DNA of 64,000 nt from Deinococcus marmoris DSM 12784 (GTDB taxonomy: Bacteria > Deinococcota > Deinococci > Deinococcales > Deinococcaceae): positions 22,682 through 86,681 of the forward strand of contig NZ_JNIV01000008.1 in the NCBI RefSeq assembly GCF_000701405.1, written 5' to 3'. Shown piece after piece: positions 28,934-36,828 of the stretch. Position 1 is the stretch's first letter. Each line of letters begins with the position of its first letter. Under the pieces are notes generated by a model. The model saw only the letters and a list, made by a program, of their open reading frames with translations. It made no database searches and was not told where the DNA came from. The position numbers and the translations under genes are program-made.

Positions 28934-29488
28934 GTGAATTGGATGCAACTCATGGCATTGGCGCTGACCTGTTCAGGCGTCGGCATGGCGGGCGGAAGGC
29001 AGCCTGAGGCTGCCTGGCTGGGCCGCGCGGTGGACGTGCAGAACACTGAGTTCTGCCGCGCCAACGGGTGCCGACTGCTCCCGGCGCGCCAGAACCAGAC
29101 CAATACGGTGGGCTGGCATGACGGTCAGCAGCTCCGCTACGGCGTGGGCCAGGGCTGGACGCTGGAAGTGGAGGTGCGCCCGGAAGGCTGGATCAGCAAC
29201 GCCTTTCTGCTCAATTCCTCGGCCCACCGGGGAACCCGACTTGACACGAAGGAATTGAACCGGGCCGCCCACTTTCTAAGTGCCGTGACAGGCCGCCAAT
29301 TTTCAGCGGGAGCCGTGAGATCCTGTATTTCTGCCGGTCTGGCCGCCCAGAATCTTGACCCGGACATTTACGGTCCACTCCAGCAGCTCAGTCAGTGGAA
29401 GACTCCGGCAGGTCTGCCCTACAAAGCGCGGTGCGGCGTGGCGGGCGCGGGGCCGCTGGGCGTCTGGGCGGGGTGGATGCAGGCATAA
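28934..29488 (+). CDS. Hypothetical exported protein, 184 aa
   Basis: GTG 28934 is chosen because GGAG lies 9 nt upstream and it opens a signal-peptide-like stretch (MQLMALALTCSGVGMAGG). The mature part has four or more cysteines (for example CRANGCRLLP) and a C-terminal RCGVAGAG, which suggests disulfides in an exported protein. No known domain was recognised. It stands between serS and the protease-nuclease gene on the same strand but is not obviously co-transcribed with either. Confidence 0.55.
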   Translation: MNWMQLMALALTCSGVGMAGGRQPEAAWLGRAVDVQNTEFCRANGCRLLPARQNQTNTVGWHDGQQLRYGVGQGWTLEVEVRPEGWISNAFLLNSSAHRGTRLDTKELNRAAHFLSAVTGRQFSAGAVRSCISAGLAAQNLDPDIYGPLQQLSQWKTPAGLPYKARCGVAGAGPLGVWAGWMQA

Positions 29489-29519
29489 AGACTGCGCGCC
29501 TACCTCACCCCCGTTCCGC

Positions 29520-31499
29520 TACCCTACCCACATGGACATTCCGCCCGAGGTGCTGGAGCAGACGCACGCCCGCTACGTTGGCCGCGACGCCGAGCGCGCC
29601 CGCACGCATGAACGCCTGATCCTGGGCGGCCCGCTGGCGGCCAATTCCGACGAGCAGGTGGAGGCCCGCCTGACCCGTCTGGGCGTGCCGTATGCCGACG
29701 CCTGCGCCATTTCTGAGGGCCGCGAGAAGATGGCGGCGGTGGCCGAGCGCTGGCCGGGCAAGACCCGCATTCAGGCCGAGCGGGTGCTGGGCGCGAACGA
29801 TCTGGTGGGCGTGGGGTATCTGGATCTGGCCCGCAGCGCGTCGCGGGCGGTGGGGCGCGTGGTGTTAAAGGACGCGCGGGGCCGCACCGTGGGCTTCGGC
29901 ACCGGCTGGCTATGCAGCCCACGCGCCATCCTGACCAACCACCATGTGCTGGAGGACGCAGCCAGCGCGCGGCTGGCCGTGATCGAGTTCAACTACGAGC
30001 TGCTGCCGGACGGCGCACTCGCCACGCCCGTCACGCTTCCGCTGGACCCGGACACTCTTTTTCTGACCTCTGAGCGGCTGGATTACTCGCTGGTGGCGGT
30101 GCGCGGCGACACGGCCCCTTACGGCTGGCTGCCCCTGATCGCCAGCGCCGACAAGACCGTGTTGGGCGAGGCCCTGAGCATCGTGCAGCACCCCGGCGGC
30201 GAGACCAAGCAGATTGCCCTGCGCGAGAACCGGCTGATCGACCTGCTGCCCGACTTCCTGCACTACGAGACCGACACCGCGCCCGGCAGCAGCGGCAGCC
30301 CGGTCTTCAACGACGGCTGGGAGGTGGTGGCCCTGCACCACAGCGGCGTCCCGCGCACCGATGACCAGGGCCGCACCCTGCGCCGCGACGGTCAGCCGCT
30401 GCAACCCGGCGATCCCGACAGCGCCATCGACTGGATCGCCAACGAGGGCGTGCGCGTCAGCCGGATTCTGAACGACTTGCGGACCCGTGCCGATGCGGCG
30501 GGCAATGCGCTGGTGGCCGAAGTCCTGAGCGCCAATCGCCCGCCCGTCATCGTCTCCGCGCCCGTGGCTTCTGGCAGGGGCATTCTGGAGGCCGTCAGCA
30601 CCCTCGATCTGGGCGTGGTCACGGCGGGACCGGACGGCGTGGCAAGCTGGCCCGTCACGCTGAAGGTGCGGGTCAAGGGGGGAGAGGCCACGCCAGCCCC
30701 ACCCGTGCCCAGGCCGCAACCCGAACCCCAGCCGGGCGCTTACCTCAACCCGCAGGACGGCCAGGATGCGGCGGCCTATTACGCGGGCCTTGCCACCGAC
30801 GGCACGCCCCAGGACCGCTTTCTGGCTCTGTCGCAACTCCTGACGCGCACGCACGCGCAGACGCCGCGCTACGCCCCATCCACCGAGTTGTATCCCGCTA
30901 TAGACCTGTGGCCGGACGGCAAACTCCGCAGCCTGTACAGCGCCCGCGAACACACGCCGGAAGAATTCATTGCCGCCGATCTGGCCGCGCAGAGCCGCCG
31001 CAATGAACTGGCTGCCCGCGAGGGCATCTCCCTGGATACGCTGGAAGACGCCTTTCCGTACAACTGCGAACATGTCGTCCCGCAGAGCTGGTACAGCAAG
31101 CGCGAGCCGATGCGCGGGGACCTGCATCACCTGTTCGCCTGCGAACCCGACTGCAACTCCTTCCGGGGCAACACGCCGTACTTTGATTTCCCCGATTACG
31201 GCGAGGCGCTGCGGAGCGACTGTGGCCGCCGCGATCCCGGCGAGTTCGAGCCTGCCCACGGCAAGGGGGCGGCGGCGCGGGCCACCCTGTACTTTCTGCT
31301 GCGCTATCCCGGCGTGGTGCGCCAGTACAGCGCCCGGCACCTGGAAACGCTGCTGGCGTGGCACGCGGCACAGCCGCCCGGCGACTGGGAAAAGCACCGC
31401 AACGCCCTGATCTTCGCCCGCCAGGGCAACCGCAATCCGCTGATCGATCACCCGGAATGGGGGCCAGCGGTGGACTTCGGCGAGGGGCTGGGGCGGTAA
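29520..31499 (+). CDS. Trypsin-like serine protease fused to an endonuclease I domain
   Basis: Coding part 29532-31499 (655 aa); a -10 box TACCCT at 29520-29525 lies 6 nt before the ATG. Residues 1-100 are a predicted helical, highly charged region of unknown type. Residues about 105-310 form a V8/trypsin-like protease with the complete triad His138 (LTNHHVLED), Asp184 (RLDYSLVAV) and Ser254 (PGSSGSPVF). A Pro-rich linker (about 386-402) leads to an endonuclease I/NucM-type beta-beta-alpha-metal nuclease with NCEHVVPQSW (His514) and DLHHLFACEPDCNSFRGN. No signal peptide is seen, so both activities would be cytoplasmic. A protease that could release or activate a nuclease suggests a conflict or defence effector; this is inference. 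Confidence 0.85.
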   Translation, partial: YPTHMDIPPEVLEQTHARYVGRDAERARTHERLILGGPLAANSDEQVEARLTRLGVPYADACAISEGREKMAAVAERWPGKTRIQAERVLGANDLVGVGYLDLARSASRAVGRVVLKDARGRTVGFGTGWLCSPRAILTNHHVLEDAASARLAVIEFNYELLPDGALATPVTLPLDPDTLFLTSERLDYSLVAVRGDTAPYGWLPLIASADKTVLGEALSIVQHPGGETKQIALRENRLIDLLPDFLHYETDTAPGSSGSPVFNDGWEVVALHHSGVPRTDDQGRTLRRDGQPLQPGDPDSAIDWIANEGVRVSRILNDLRTRADAAGNALVAEVLSANRPPVIVSAPVASGRGILEAVSTLDLGVVTAGPDGVASWPVTLKVRVKGGEATPAPPVPRPQPEPQPGAYLNPQDGQDAAAYYAGLATDGTPQDRFLALSQLLTRTHAQTPRYAPSTELYPAIDLWPDGKLRSLYSAREHTPEEFIAADLAAQSRRNELAAREGISLDTLEDAFPYNCEHVVPQSWYSKREPMRGDLHHLFACEPDCNSFRGNTPYFDFPDYGEALRSDCGRRDPGEFEPAHGKGAAARATLYFLLRYPGVVRQYSARHLETLLAWHAAQPPGDWEKHRNALIFARQGNRNPLIDHPEWGPAVDFGEGLGR

Positions 31500-31574
31500 G
31501 CCTCTTTGTGTGTGGCAGAGAGCCAGCGGAAGGACCGTCAAGGCACTCTGCACCCCGCCTCTCTGTCCAGCCGC

Positions 31575-32111
31575 TAAACTGCCCGTATGACACAACCCCT
31601 GTACGATCCCGCCGTCCTGAAATTCGTCGGCCAGACGCCCGAAGAAGTCCGCACGCGCCTGAGCGTGGAGCTGGACCGCTTTGAAGCGCAGTTGCGGGGC
31701 CGTCAGGGCGACTGGACCGTGACCCAGCCGAACCGCGACTGGTCCCCCGCGCAGGAGGCCGAACACGTCCTGAAGATCGACACCAGCATCGTGCCCCTGA
31801 TGCGGCTGCTGCTTTCGGACAAGGAGCTGCGGCCCTCGCCCCAGGTTCCCGGCGTGACCATTAACGGCAAGCGGCAGTCGCCCGATTCACTGCTGCCCAG
31901 CGCGGAGGGGATGCCCTTCGAGGCGCTGGACACCACCTGGGCCGAACACCGCCAGAAGCTGGAAGAAATGGCCGCCCAGGTGCGGGAAACGCCGGGGCGC
32001 ACCTTCTGGCACCACTTTTTTGGCGAGATCGACGCGCTGGACTGGCTGCGGATGATCACCGTGCATCTGCGCGCCCACCGCAAGCTGCTCGAGGAGAGCG
32101 CGGCAGCATGA
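31575..32111 (+). CDS. DinB-family protein
   Basis: Coding part 31587-32111 (174 aa); a -10 box TAAACT (31575-31580) is 6 nt from the ATG. The protein looks like the four-helix DinB/YfiT fold, which Deinococcus carries in many copies. Candidate metal-site histidines are in EAEHVLK (residue ~53) and LRAHRKLLEES (near the C-terminus), with FWHHFFGEID between. The family includes thiol-dependent transferases and many uncharacterised members. Its stop overlaps the next start by 4 bp (ATGA). Confidence 0.8.
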
Positions 32112-32560
32112 CTGGAGGCCCGGTAGAGACCCAGCCCGTCCAGACCGACAAGGGCAAGCGCGGCCACGAGCTGGACATTCACGTCACCTTTGCCCACCCG
32201 CTGCCCGAGGCGCAGGCACTGGCCGCGCTGCTGGTGCTGGACGGCTTCCGCGTGGAGCTGTACCGCCCGCACCCCGCGCCCACCCGGCCCGCCCATGAAC
32301 CCGTGCCGGAGCCGGAAGTCACGCCCGATATTCCCTCTGCCCGCCTGACCGGGCCGCTGCGTGACCCGGAGGCGGTGCGCGCGGGTCTCAGCGCCCTGCT
32401 GGGCAAGGACGCCCGCTACGTGGAAGTCGGCGTGCGCGGCCTTTTGAGAAGTTCGACGGGGCAGACCGAATGGATGCCCTGGAAGCTGAACAAGGTATTG
32501 AAGCGGGCCGAGGCTGGGAAAGTTGGGTTTGAGGAATCGGTTCGGTATGTATTGGAGTAG
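32108..32560 (+). CDS. Hypothetical protein, 150 aa
   Basis: Translationally coupled to the DinB-like gene (ATGA overlap). The N-terminal half (ELDIHVTFAHPLPEAQALAALLVLDGFRVELYRP) and the C-terminal half (VEVGVRGLLRSSTGQTEWMP) look like two alpha/beta units joined by a Pro-rich linker (about residues 55-80). No known domain was recognised. Co-translation suggests it works with the DinB-like protein. Confidence 0.7.
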   Translation: MTGGPVETQPVQTDKGKRGHELDIHVTFAHPLPEAQALAALLVLDGFRVELYRPHPAPTRPAHEPVPEPEVTPDIPSARLTGPLRDPEAVRAGLSALLGKDARYVEVGVRGLLRSSTGQTEWMPWKLNKVLKRAEAGKVGFEESVRYVLE

Positions 32561-32564
32561 CGTC

Positions 32565-33068
32565 CTATGACGCCCTTTTCTCCTTAGCTACAAATTCCAC
32601 CCGCAGTTCCATTCCCAATGCGTCGGCCAGGCGCGTCAGCGTCGCCAGTGAATGCCCCTCGTAATAGGGGTCAATCAGGCGGCTCAGCGCCTGCTGACGC
32701 ATTCCGGCACGCTGGGCGATCACGGCCTGCGCCTCTCCGCTGGCTTCCACCGCCTGCCGCAATTTCTGGCTGACCGGATTGGCCGTCTGCGGCGGTACGA
32801 AATCGCTGAGCGGAAACTCGGGCGGCATATTCCCGTAAGTTTCAGGCCGGAACGAATCGGCATCCAGATCCAGTTCACCCGGCCAGCCCAGCGAGCGGCC
32901 CCGCGCTCCCACGGCCACCTGCTCAAAGAAGGCCGGGTCTTTCAGCGGTGCGAAAACTCCGCCGCCAGTGAGCAGGCTGCTGACATTTGCCGTGACAGCG
33001 GCTCCATCCGTGAAGGTCAGGTGCAGGGTGTGGGGTGCTTCGGCAACGACAGCGGCGAGTTTGTACAT
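32565..33068 (-). CDS. DUF2442-domain protein with C-terminal helix-turn-helix
   Basis: A 167-aa protein. ATG 33068 is chosen because GGAGG lies 4 nt upstream; a longer frame to 33170 runs through the neighbouring gene. Residues 1-95 match DUF2442 (YKLAAVVAEAPHTLHLTFTDG). Residues about 100-160 are an XRE/HigA-like helix-turn-helix (AQRAGMRQQALSRLI ... SLATLTRLADALG). It is 11 bp downstream of the DUF4160 gene, forming a two-gene operon like toxin-antitoxin pairs, where this would be the DNA-binding partner. Confidence 0.8.
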   Translation of the reverse strand: MYKLAAVVAEAPHTLHLTFTDGAAVTANVSSLLTGGGVFAPLKDPAFFEQVAVGARGRSLGWPGELDLDADSFRPETYGNMPPEFPLSDFVPPQTANPVSQKLRQAVEASGEAQAVIAQRAGMRQQALSRLIDPYYEGHSLATLTRLADALGMELRVEFVAKEKRAS

Positions 33069-33079
33069 CGGTCCTCCCA

Positions 33080-33340
33080 TTATTCCAGCGGGTCTATGCG
33101 GCCCAGTGGCTCCTGCGCGCGGGCCAGTTCCCAGACCTGCGCCAGTTCGACCTGATGCATGGCGGCCCATTCCAGCACCAGCCGCAGCGCCCGCCGGGGC
33201 AGCCAGCCCTCATCCAGTACCAGATCGTCGATCAGGATGGTGGCCTCGTCGTCGCCGTAGATGGCGTGGAAGTGCGGCGGCAGGTGATCGCGGTAATAGA
33301 ACACGATCTTGATTCCATAGAAACTGCACACCTCCGGCAT
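33080..33340 (-). CDS. DUF4160-domain protein
   Basis: An 86-aa protein that matches DUF4160 along its whole length: FYGIKIVFYYRDHLPPHFHAIYGDDEA, then LPRRALRLVLEWA and a C-terminal ELAR. The HLPPHFH motif is the family's signature and could bind metal or be catalytic. It is the first gene of the pair with DUF2442-HTH. The order and small size suit a toxin-like partner, but biochemical function of the family is not established as far as I know. Confidence 0.85.
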   Translation of the reverse strand: MPEVCSFYGIKIVFYYRDHLPPHFHAIYGDDEATILIDDLVLDEGWLPRRALRLVLEWAAMHQVELAQVWELARAQEPLGRIDPLE

Positions 33341-33392
33341 GGGCTGAGACTACTACAAAAATGATGTGACTCTGGATCATTCCAGCAAATTT

Positions 33393-34121
33393 CTATCCGT
33401 CCATCAACGCCGTCAACCCCTTTGAGGCCGTCTCGCGCAGGCTGAAGCTCAGGCGGGGGGTCAGCTCGGTCTCATCCGGGTTGATCTCGATCACTGTTCC
33501 GCCGCGTTCCAGCGGCAGGGAGGCCAGCCCCGCCGCCGGGTACACCACGCCGCTGGTGCCGATGATCAGGGCCACGTCGGCGGCAGCAAAGGCGTCGCTG
33601 GCCGCCTCCAGCGCCTGTTCGGGCAGGAACTCGCCGAACCACACGATGTTGGGGCGCATCCGTCCGCCGCATCTGGAGCAGACCGGGGGCGGCACAAAGT
33701 CTGCCGGGGCGGGCAGGGCGTCGATCTGGGCGCAGACCTCGCAGCGGGCAGTGGTCAGGTTGCCGTGCAGTTCCACCAGCCGCTCGCTTCCGGCGCGGGC
33801 GTGCAGACCGTCCACATTCTGGGTGGCCAGAAAGTAGCCGTCGCCCTTCTCGCGTTCCAGCCGCGCCAGCAATTCATGCCCGGCGTTGGGCGTCGCGGCC
33901 ATCACGTCGCGGTAGCGGCCCGCGTACCATTCCCAGACCAGCGCCGGATCGCGGAAGTAGGCGTCCGGGCTGGCGAGGTCTTCGGGCTTAAAACGCGCCC
34001 AGTGGCCCGTCTGCGCGTCGCGGAAGGTGGGAATGCCGCTCTCGGCGCTGATGCCCGCGCCGGTCAGCACGGCCACGCGGCGGGCGTCACGCAGGGCAAG
34101 GCGGGCGTCGGACAGGTTCAT
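33393..34121 (-). CDS. cobB: NAD-dependent protein deacylase (sirtuin)
   Basis: A 242-aa SIR2-family enzyme that removes acyl groups from lysines using NAD. Motifs are [17 protein letters not shown] (residues ~20-36), TQNVDGLH, the catalytic His in ELHGN, two zinc Cys pairs (ARCEVC and CSRCGG), and [13 protein letters not shown]. AGPAxR/Y-type residues marking desuccinylases were not clearly identified. A -10 box TAGACT (34128-34133, minus strand) is 6 nt from the ATG, so it is probably leaderless. Confidence 0.93.
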   Translation of the reverse strand: MNLSDARLALRDARRVAVLTGAGISAESGIPTFRDAQTGHWARFKPEDLASPDAYFRDPALVWEWYAGRYRDVMAATPNAGHELLARLEREKGDGYFLATQNVDGLHARAGSERLVELHGNLTTARCEVCAQIDALPAPADFVPPPVCSRCGGRMRPNIVWFGEFLPEQALEAASDAFAAADVALIIGTSGVVYPAAGLASLPLERGGTVIEINPDETELTPRLSFSLRETASKGLTALMDG

Positions 34122-34182
34122 GGGGCCAGTCTAGCGGGCTGCCGCCCATGCTGACCGCGTTCCGGGACGGGCGAACTCCCGC

Positions 34183-35142
34183 TCAGTCGCAACTCTCGCG
34201 CAGGTAGGCGCGCGCCGTCCCACCCGCCAGAGAGCGGTCCTTTTTCAGGGCGTTGATGCCGTGCTGGGCCATCAGGCCGCAGTCCAGCGCCTTGTTGCGG
34301 CGGTATTCCACGTTCAGGGCCAGCTTGCCGCGCCGGGTGTACTCGGCCAGCGGGCCACATTCGCGGTACTGCTGGCACGCCTCGTTCAGAATCCCGTCGA
34401 ACTTTTCCACCATCATCTGGCCCGTGCGGTCCCGCAGCAGCACCTTGTCCGGGCCGTTTTTCTGGAACACGGCCAGCCCCAGCCCATGCGCCTGATCGGC
34501 AATCCAGCCGTTGAAGTCGATCTGCTGCTGCGTGGTAATCCGCCCGCCGCTGACATTCTCGTCGTTTTGCAGGTTGTCCGGCTCCAGCGCGTCGAAGCCC
34601 TTGGCCTTGCACATCTTCATGCGCTCGGTCAGGATGTCCGCCAGCACCGAACCGGGCCGGAACACGTCGGTGATGTCCAGAAACGCCTCGTCGGGCCAGT
34701 CGGGGTCCTGCTGGATCTTCAGGTAAGCCGGGTAGCGGGCCGAGTCGGGGCGGTACGGCTCAAAGCTGCCCGCATTGATGTAGCAGACGGTGTACAGGCC
34801 CTGCCCCTTCAGCTCCGCGACTTTGGCCGCCGACACCGTGAACCCGTCGAGACCGATCAGTGTGGTGCCCGCTGCCACCTTGATGTGGCGCTCTGTGGCC
34901 GCCCCGATCTGCCAGTCCCAGCTCACCTTCCCGGCGGGCGGGAGCCTGATGGCGCTGGCGCTCTGTCCAGGCTCTGTATCTCCAGACTCTGCGCTGGCCG
35001 CGTTCTGCCCTGGCAGGCCCAGCGCCGGGGTTGTGGCAGATGCGGGACTGACCGCCGGGGACCCGGAGGTGGGGGAGACGCTCTGCCCACAGGCGCTCAG
35101 GACAAGGGACAGGGCCAGCACTCCAGAACAGGTGTTTCGCAT
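34183..35142 (-). CDS. Endo-alpha-1,4-polygalactosaminidase-like (GH114) lipoprotein
   Basis: A 319-aa exported lipoprotein: signal peptide with lipobox LSAC (Cys about 18), then a ~50-residue Ser/Pro/Ala-rich linker. The catalytic-like region begins VSWDWQIG and contains LYTVCYINAGSFEPYRPD, DEAFLDITD and GFDALEPDNLQND, hallmarks of the GH114/TM1410 TIM barrel. GAGGAG lies upstream of the ATG at 35142. Such enzymes cleave galactosaminogalactan-type polymers. In deinococci they may act on cell-surface polysaccharide; that role is inferred. Confidence 0.85.
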   Translation of the reverse strand: MRNTCSGVLALSLVLSACGQSVSPTSGSPAVSPASATTPALGLPGQNAASAESGDTEPGQSASAIRLPPAGKVSWDWQIGAATERHIKVAAGTTLIGLDGFTVSAAKVAELKGQGLYTVCYINAGSFEPYRPDSARYPAYLKIQQDPDWPDEAFLDITDVFRPGSVLADILTERMKMCKAKGFDALEPDNLQNDENVSGGRITTQQQIDFNGWIADQAHGLGLAVFQKNGPDKVLLRDRTGQMMVEKFDGILNEACQQYRECGPLAEYTRRGKLALNVEYRRNKALDCGLMAQHGINALKKDRSLAGGTARAYLRESCD

Positions 35143-35370
35143 GGAACTCCTCGGTTGCGGTGGTCTTTCTCTAGTCTCGCGGGCAACTGCGCCCAACCTA
35201 CGCAGAGCGGTCTGACAGGATCAGCAGCCAGGGAGTGAAGTATTTACATAAAGACCTGCATTTCCTGAAGAAGCTCGAAATTTCCGCAAAGAACCCAGGC
35301 GCTGGCGAGAGGGCACTTTCGCCAATATGAGAAAGAGCGATGGGATGCGGGCGCGGCCTGTGCTGCCTGC

Positions 35371-35409
35371 TACCTTTGCAGCATGTGCATCTTGAGGTAC
35401 GGCCTGTGA
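35371..35409 (+). other. Leaderless mini-ORF coupled to ubiX
   Basis: A -10 box TACCTT (35371-35376) lies 6 nt before ATG 35383. That ATG opens an 8-codon frame (Met-Cys-Ile-Leu-Arg-Tyr-Gly-Leu) whose TGA at 35407-35409 overlaps the GTG start of ubiX (GTGA). GAGG inside it is 8 nt from that GTG. This looks like a leaderless leader peptide with coupled reinitiation. The 240 bp upstream of it, to 35143, show nothing else recognised. Confidence 0.5.
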
Positions 35410-35978
35410 GGCTGGTAGTGGGCGTGTCCGGGGGCAGCGGCATTCCCTACGCGGTGGATGTGTTGCGGGCGCTGCACGGGCTGAAGCAGGGTGGCCTGGA
35501 CATCGAGACGCATCTGGTGGTCAGCAGCGGCGCAAAACGTGTGATGAGTGCCGAGGGCGGCCCACAACTGGCCGATCTGACGCAGTACGCCGCCCACGTC
35601 CACGATGACCGCGATCTGGCCGCCAGCGTCGCCAGCGGTTCCTACCGCACCGATGGAATGCTGGTCATTCCGTGTAGCGCGGGCACCCTGGCCAAGATCG
35701 CGCATGGCTTTGCCGACAACCTGCTGTCGCGCGCCGCGCATGTGACCCTCAAGGAACGCCGCCCCCTGGTGCTGGTGCTGCGCGAGGACCCGTTGCCCCG
35801 GCCCACGCTGCAAAACATGCTGGCCGCCCACGACGCTGGGGCCACCGTCATGACCGCCAGCCCCGGCTTTTACCACTCGCCCAAGGACGTGGACGAGCTG
35901 CTGCATTTCGTGACCGCCCGCGTGCTGGACCAGTTCGCCCTGAACGCCCCCGGCTTCAAACGCTGGCGCGACGAGTGA
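35406..35978 (+). CDS. ubiX: UbiX-family flavin prenyltransferase
   Basis: A 190-aa flavoprotein that makes prenylated FMN, the cofactor of UbiD-type decarboxylases. It starts RLVVGVSGGSGIPYAVDVL (FMN-binding loop), then SYRTDGMLVIPCSAGTLAKIAHGFADNLLSRAAHV and the prenyl-phosphate motif LVLVLREDPLPRPTLQNMLA. GTG 35406 is preferred because GAGG is 8 nt upstream and the length fits the family; the longer frame from 35340 adds a non-conserved segment. The partner ubiD is not in the window. Confidence 0.92.
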   Translation: MRLVVGVSGGSGIPYAVDVLRALHGLKQGGLDIETHLVVSSGAKRVMSAEGGPQLADLTQYAAHVHDDRDLAASVASGSYRTDGMLVIPCSAGTLAKIAHGFADNLLSRAAHVTLKERRPLVLVLREDPLPRPTLQNMLAAHDAGATVMTASPGFYHSPKDVDELLHFVTARVLDQFALNAPGFKRWRDE

Positions 35979-35980
35979 AC

Positions 35981-36040
35981 ATGAGGGGAATGAACAGGGC
36001 AGCAATAAACAGGGCAGCAATAAACAGGGCAGAGGCTTGA
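35981..36040 (+). repeat. 15-bp tandem repeat that also forms a 19-codon leader frame before ispD
   Basis: The unit AACAGGGCAGCAATA occurs at 35993, 36008 and, partially, 36023. It lies in an open frame from ATG 35981 to TGA 36040, which encodes a peptide with the repeated block NRAAI. The TGA overlaps the TTG start of ispD (TTGA). The unit length keeps the frame. Confidence 0.6.
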
Positions 36041-36714
36041 GCAGCGCGTGCTTGCTGTCAGGCACCTCGGCGGCCCTGATTCCTGCCGCAGGCAGTGGCA
36101 CCCGCCTGGGCCTGGGTCATAAGGCGTTCGTGACGGTGGGCGGCCTGTCCCTGCTGGCCCGCAGCGTCGCCGCCCTGGCCCCGCATGTGGACGAGGTACT
36201 GGTGGCCCTGCCAGACGGCATGGAGCTTCCATCTGGCATCGCTGCCTGCGCTATCGTCGGCGGTCAGACCCGCCAGGACAGCGTGCGCCGCCTGCTGCGC
36301 GCCACCGTGGCCGACACCGTGCTGATCCACGACGCGGCCAGGCCCTTTCTGGGCGCAGACATCATTTACGCCCTGTTGGAAGCGGTGGCCGAAACCGGCG
36401 CGGCAACGGTGGCCCTGCCGGTGGCCGACACGCTGGTGGCGGCGGCAGGAGGCGAGATGTGGGGCGCGTCTCTCTCCCGCGAAGGGCTGTGGGCCGTGCA
36501 GACGCCGCAGGGCTTTCGCCGCGAGTTGCTGCTGGCGGCACACGAGGCGGCGGCGGCAGACGGCCACGCCGCCACCGACGACGCCGGGCTGATCGCGCGG
36601 CAGGGCGGGCAGGTGCGGCTGGTGCGCGGCGACGCCCGGCTGTTCAAGGTCACCACCCCCGGCGATCTGGCGCTGGCCCAGGCCCTGGCCCCGGTGTGGG
36701 ACGCACGGGGTTGA
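36037..36714 (+). CDS. ispD: 2-C-methyl-D-erythritol 4-phosphate cytidylyltransferase
   Basis: A 225-aa enzyme of the MEP isoprenoid pathway that joins CTP to methylerythritol phosphate. The N-terminal LIPAAGSGTRLGLGHKAFV is the nucleotide-binding loop with its key Arg and Lys; LIHDAARPFL and VWAVQTPQGFRRELL are further hallmarks, as is DDAGL. The start is TTG 36037, whose TTGA overlaps the stop of a short leader frame; no ATG or GTG start lies in frame upstream. It follows ubiX closely. ispE lies 2.5 kb further on. Confidence 0.93.
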   Translation: MSSACLLSGTSAALIPAAGSGTRLGLGHKAFVTVGGLSLLARSVAALAPHVDEVLVALPDGMELPSGIAACAIVGGQTRQDSVRRLLRATVADTVLIHDAARPFLGADIIYALLEAVAETGAATVALPVADTLVAAAGGEMWGASLSREGLWAVQTPQGFRRELLLAAHEAAAADGHAATDDAGLIARQGGQVRLVRGDARLFKVTTPGDLALAQALAPVWDARG

Positions 36715-36775
36715 GTCACGGGGAACGGCGGAAGACAACTCCAGGCAAGTCGCGAGACGAGAGCGCCACCATGCC

Positions 36776-36808
36776 AAAGCCCCCGCCTGTGTTCAGTGCG
36801 GGGGCTTT
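36776..36808. terminator. Bidirectional terminator between ispD and the subtilase
   Basis: AAAGCCCCCGC pairs with GCGGGGGCTTT around an 11-nt loop. It lies between the convergent stop codons at 36714 and 36829. T-runs are short (three), so strength is uncertain. Confidence 0.65.
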
Positions 36809-36828
36809 GGCGTGGGGATCAGGCGAGA

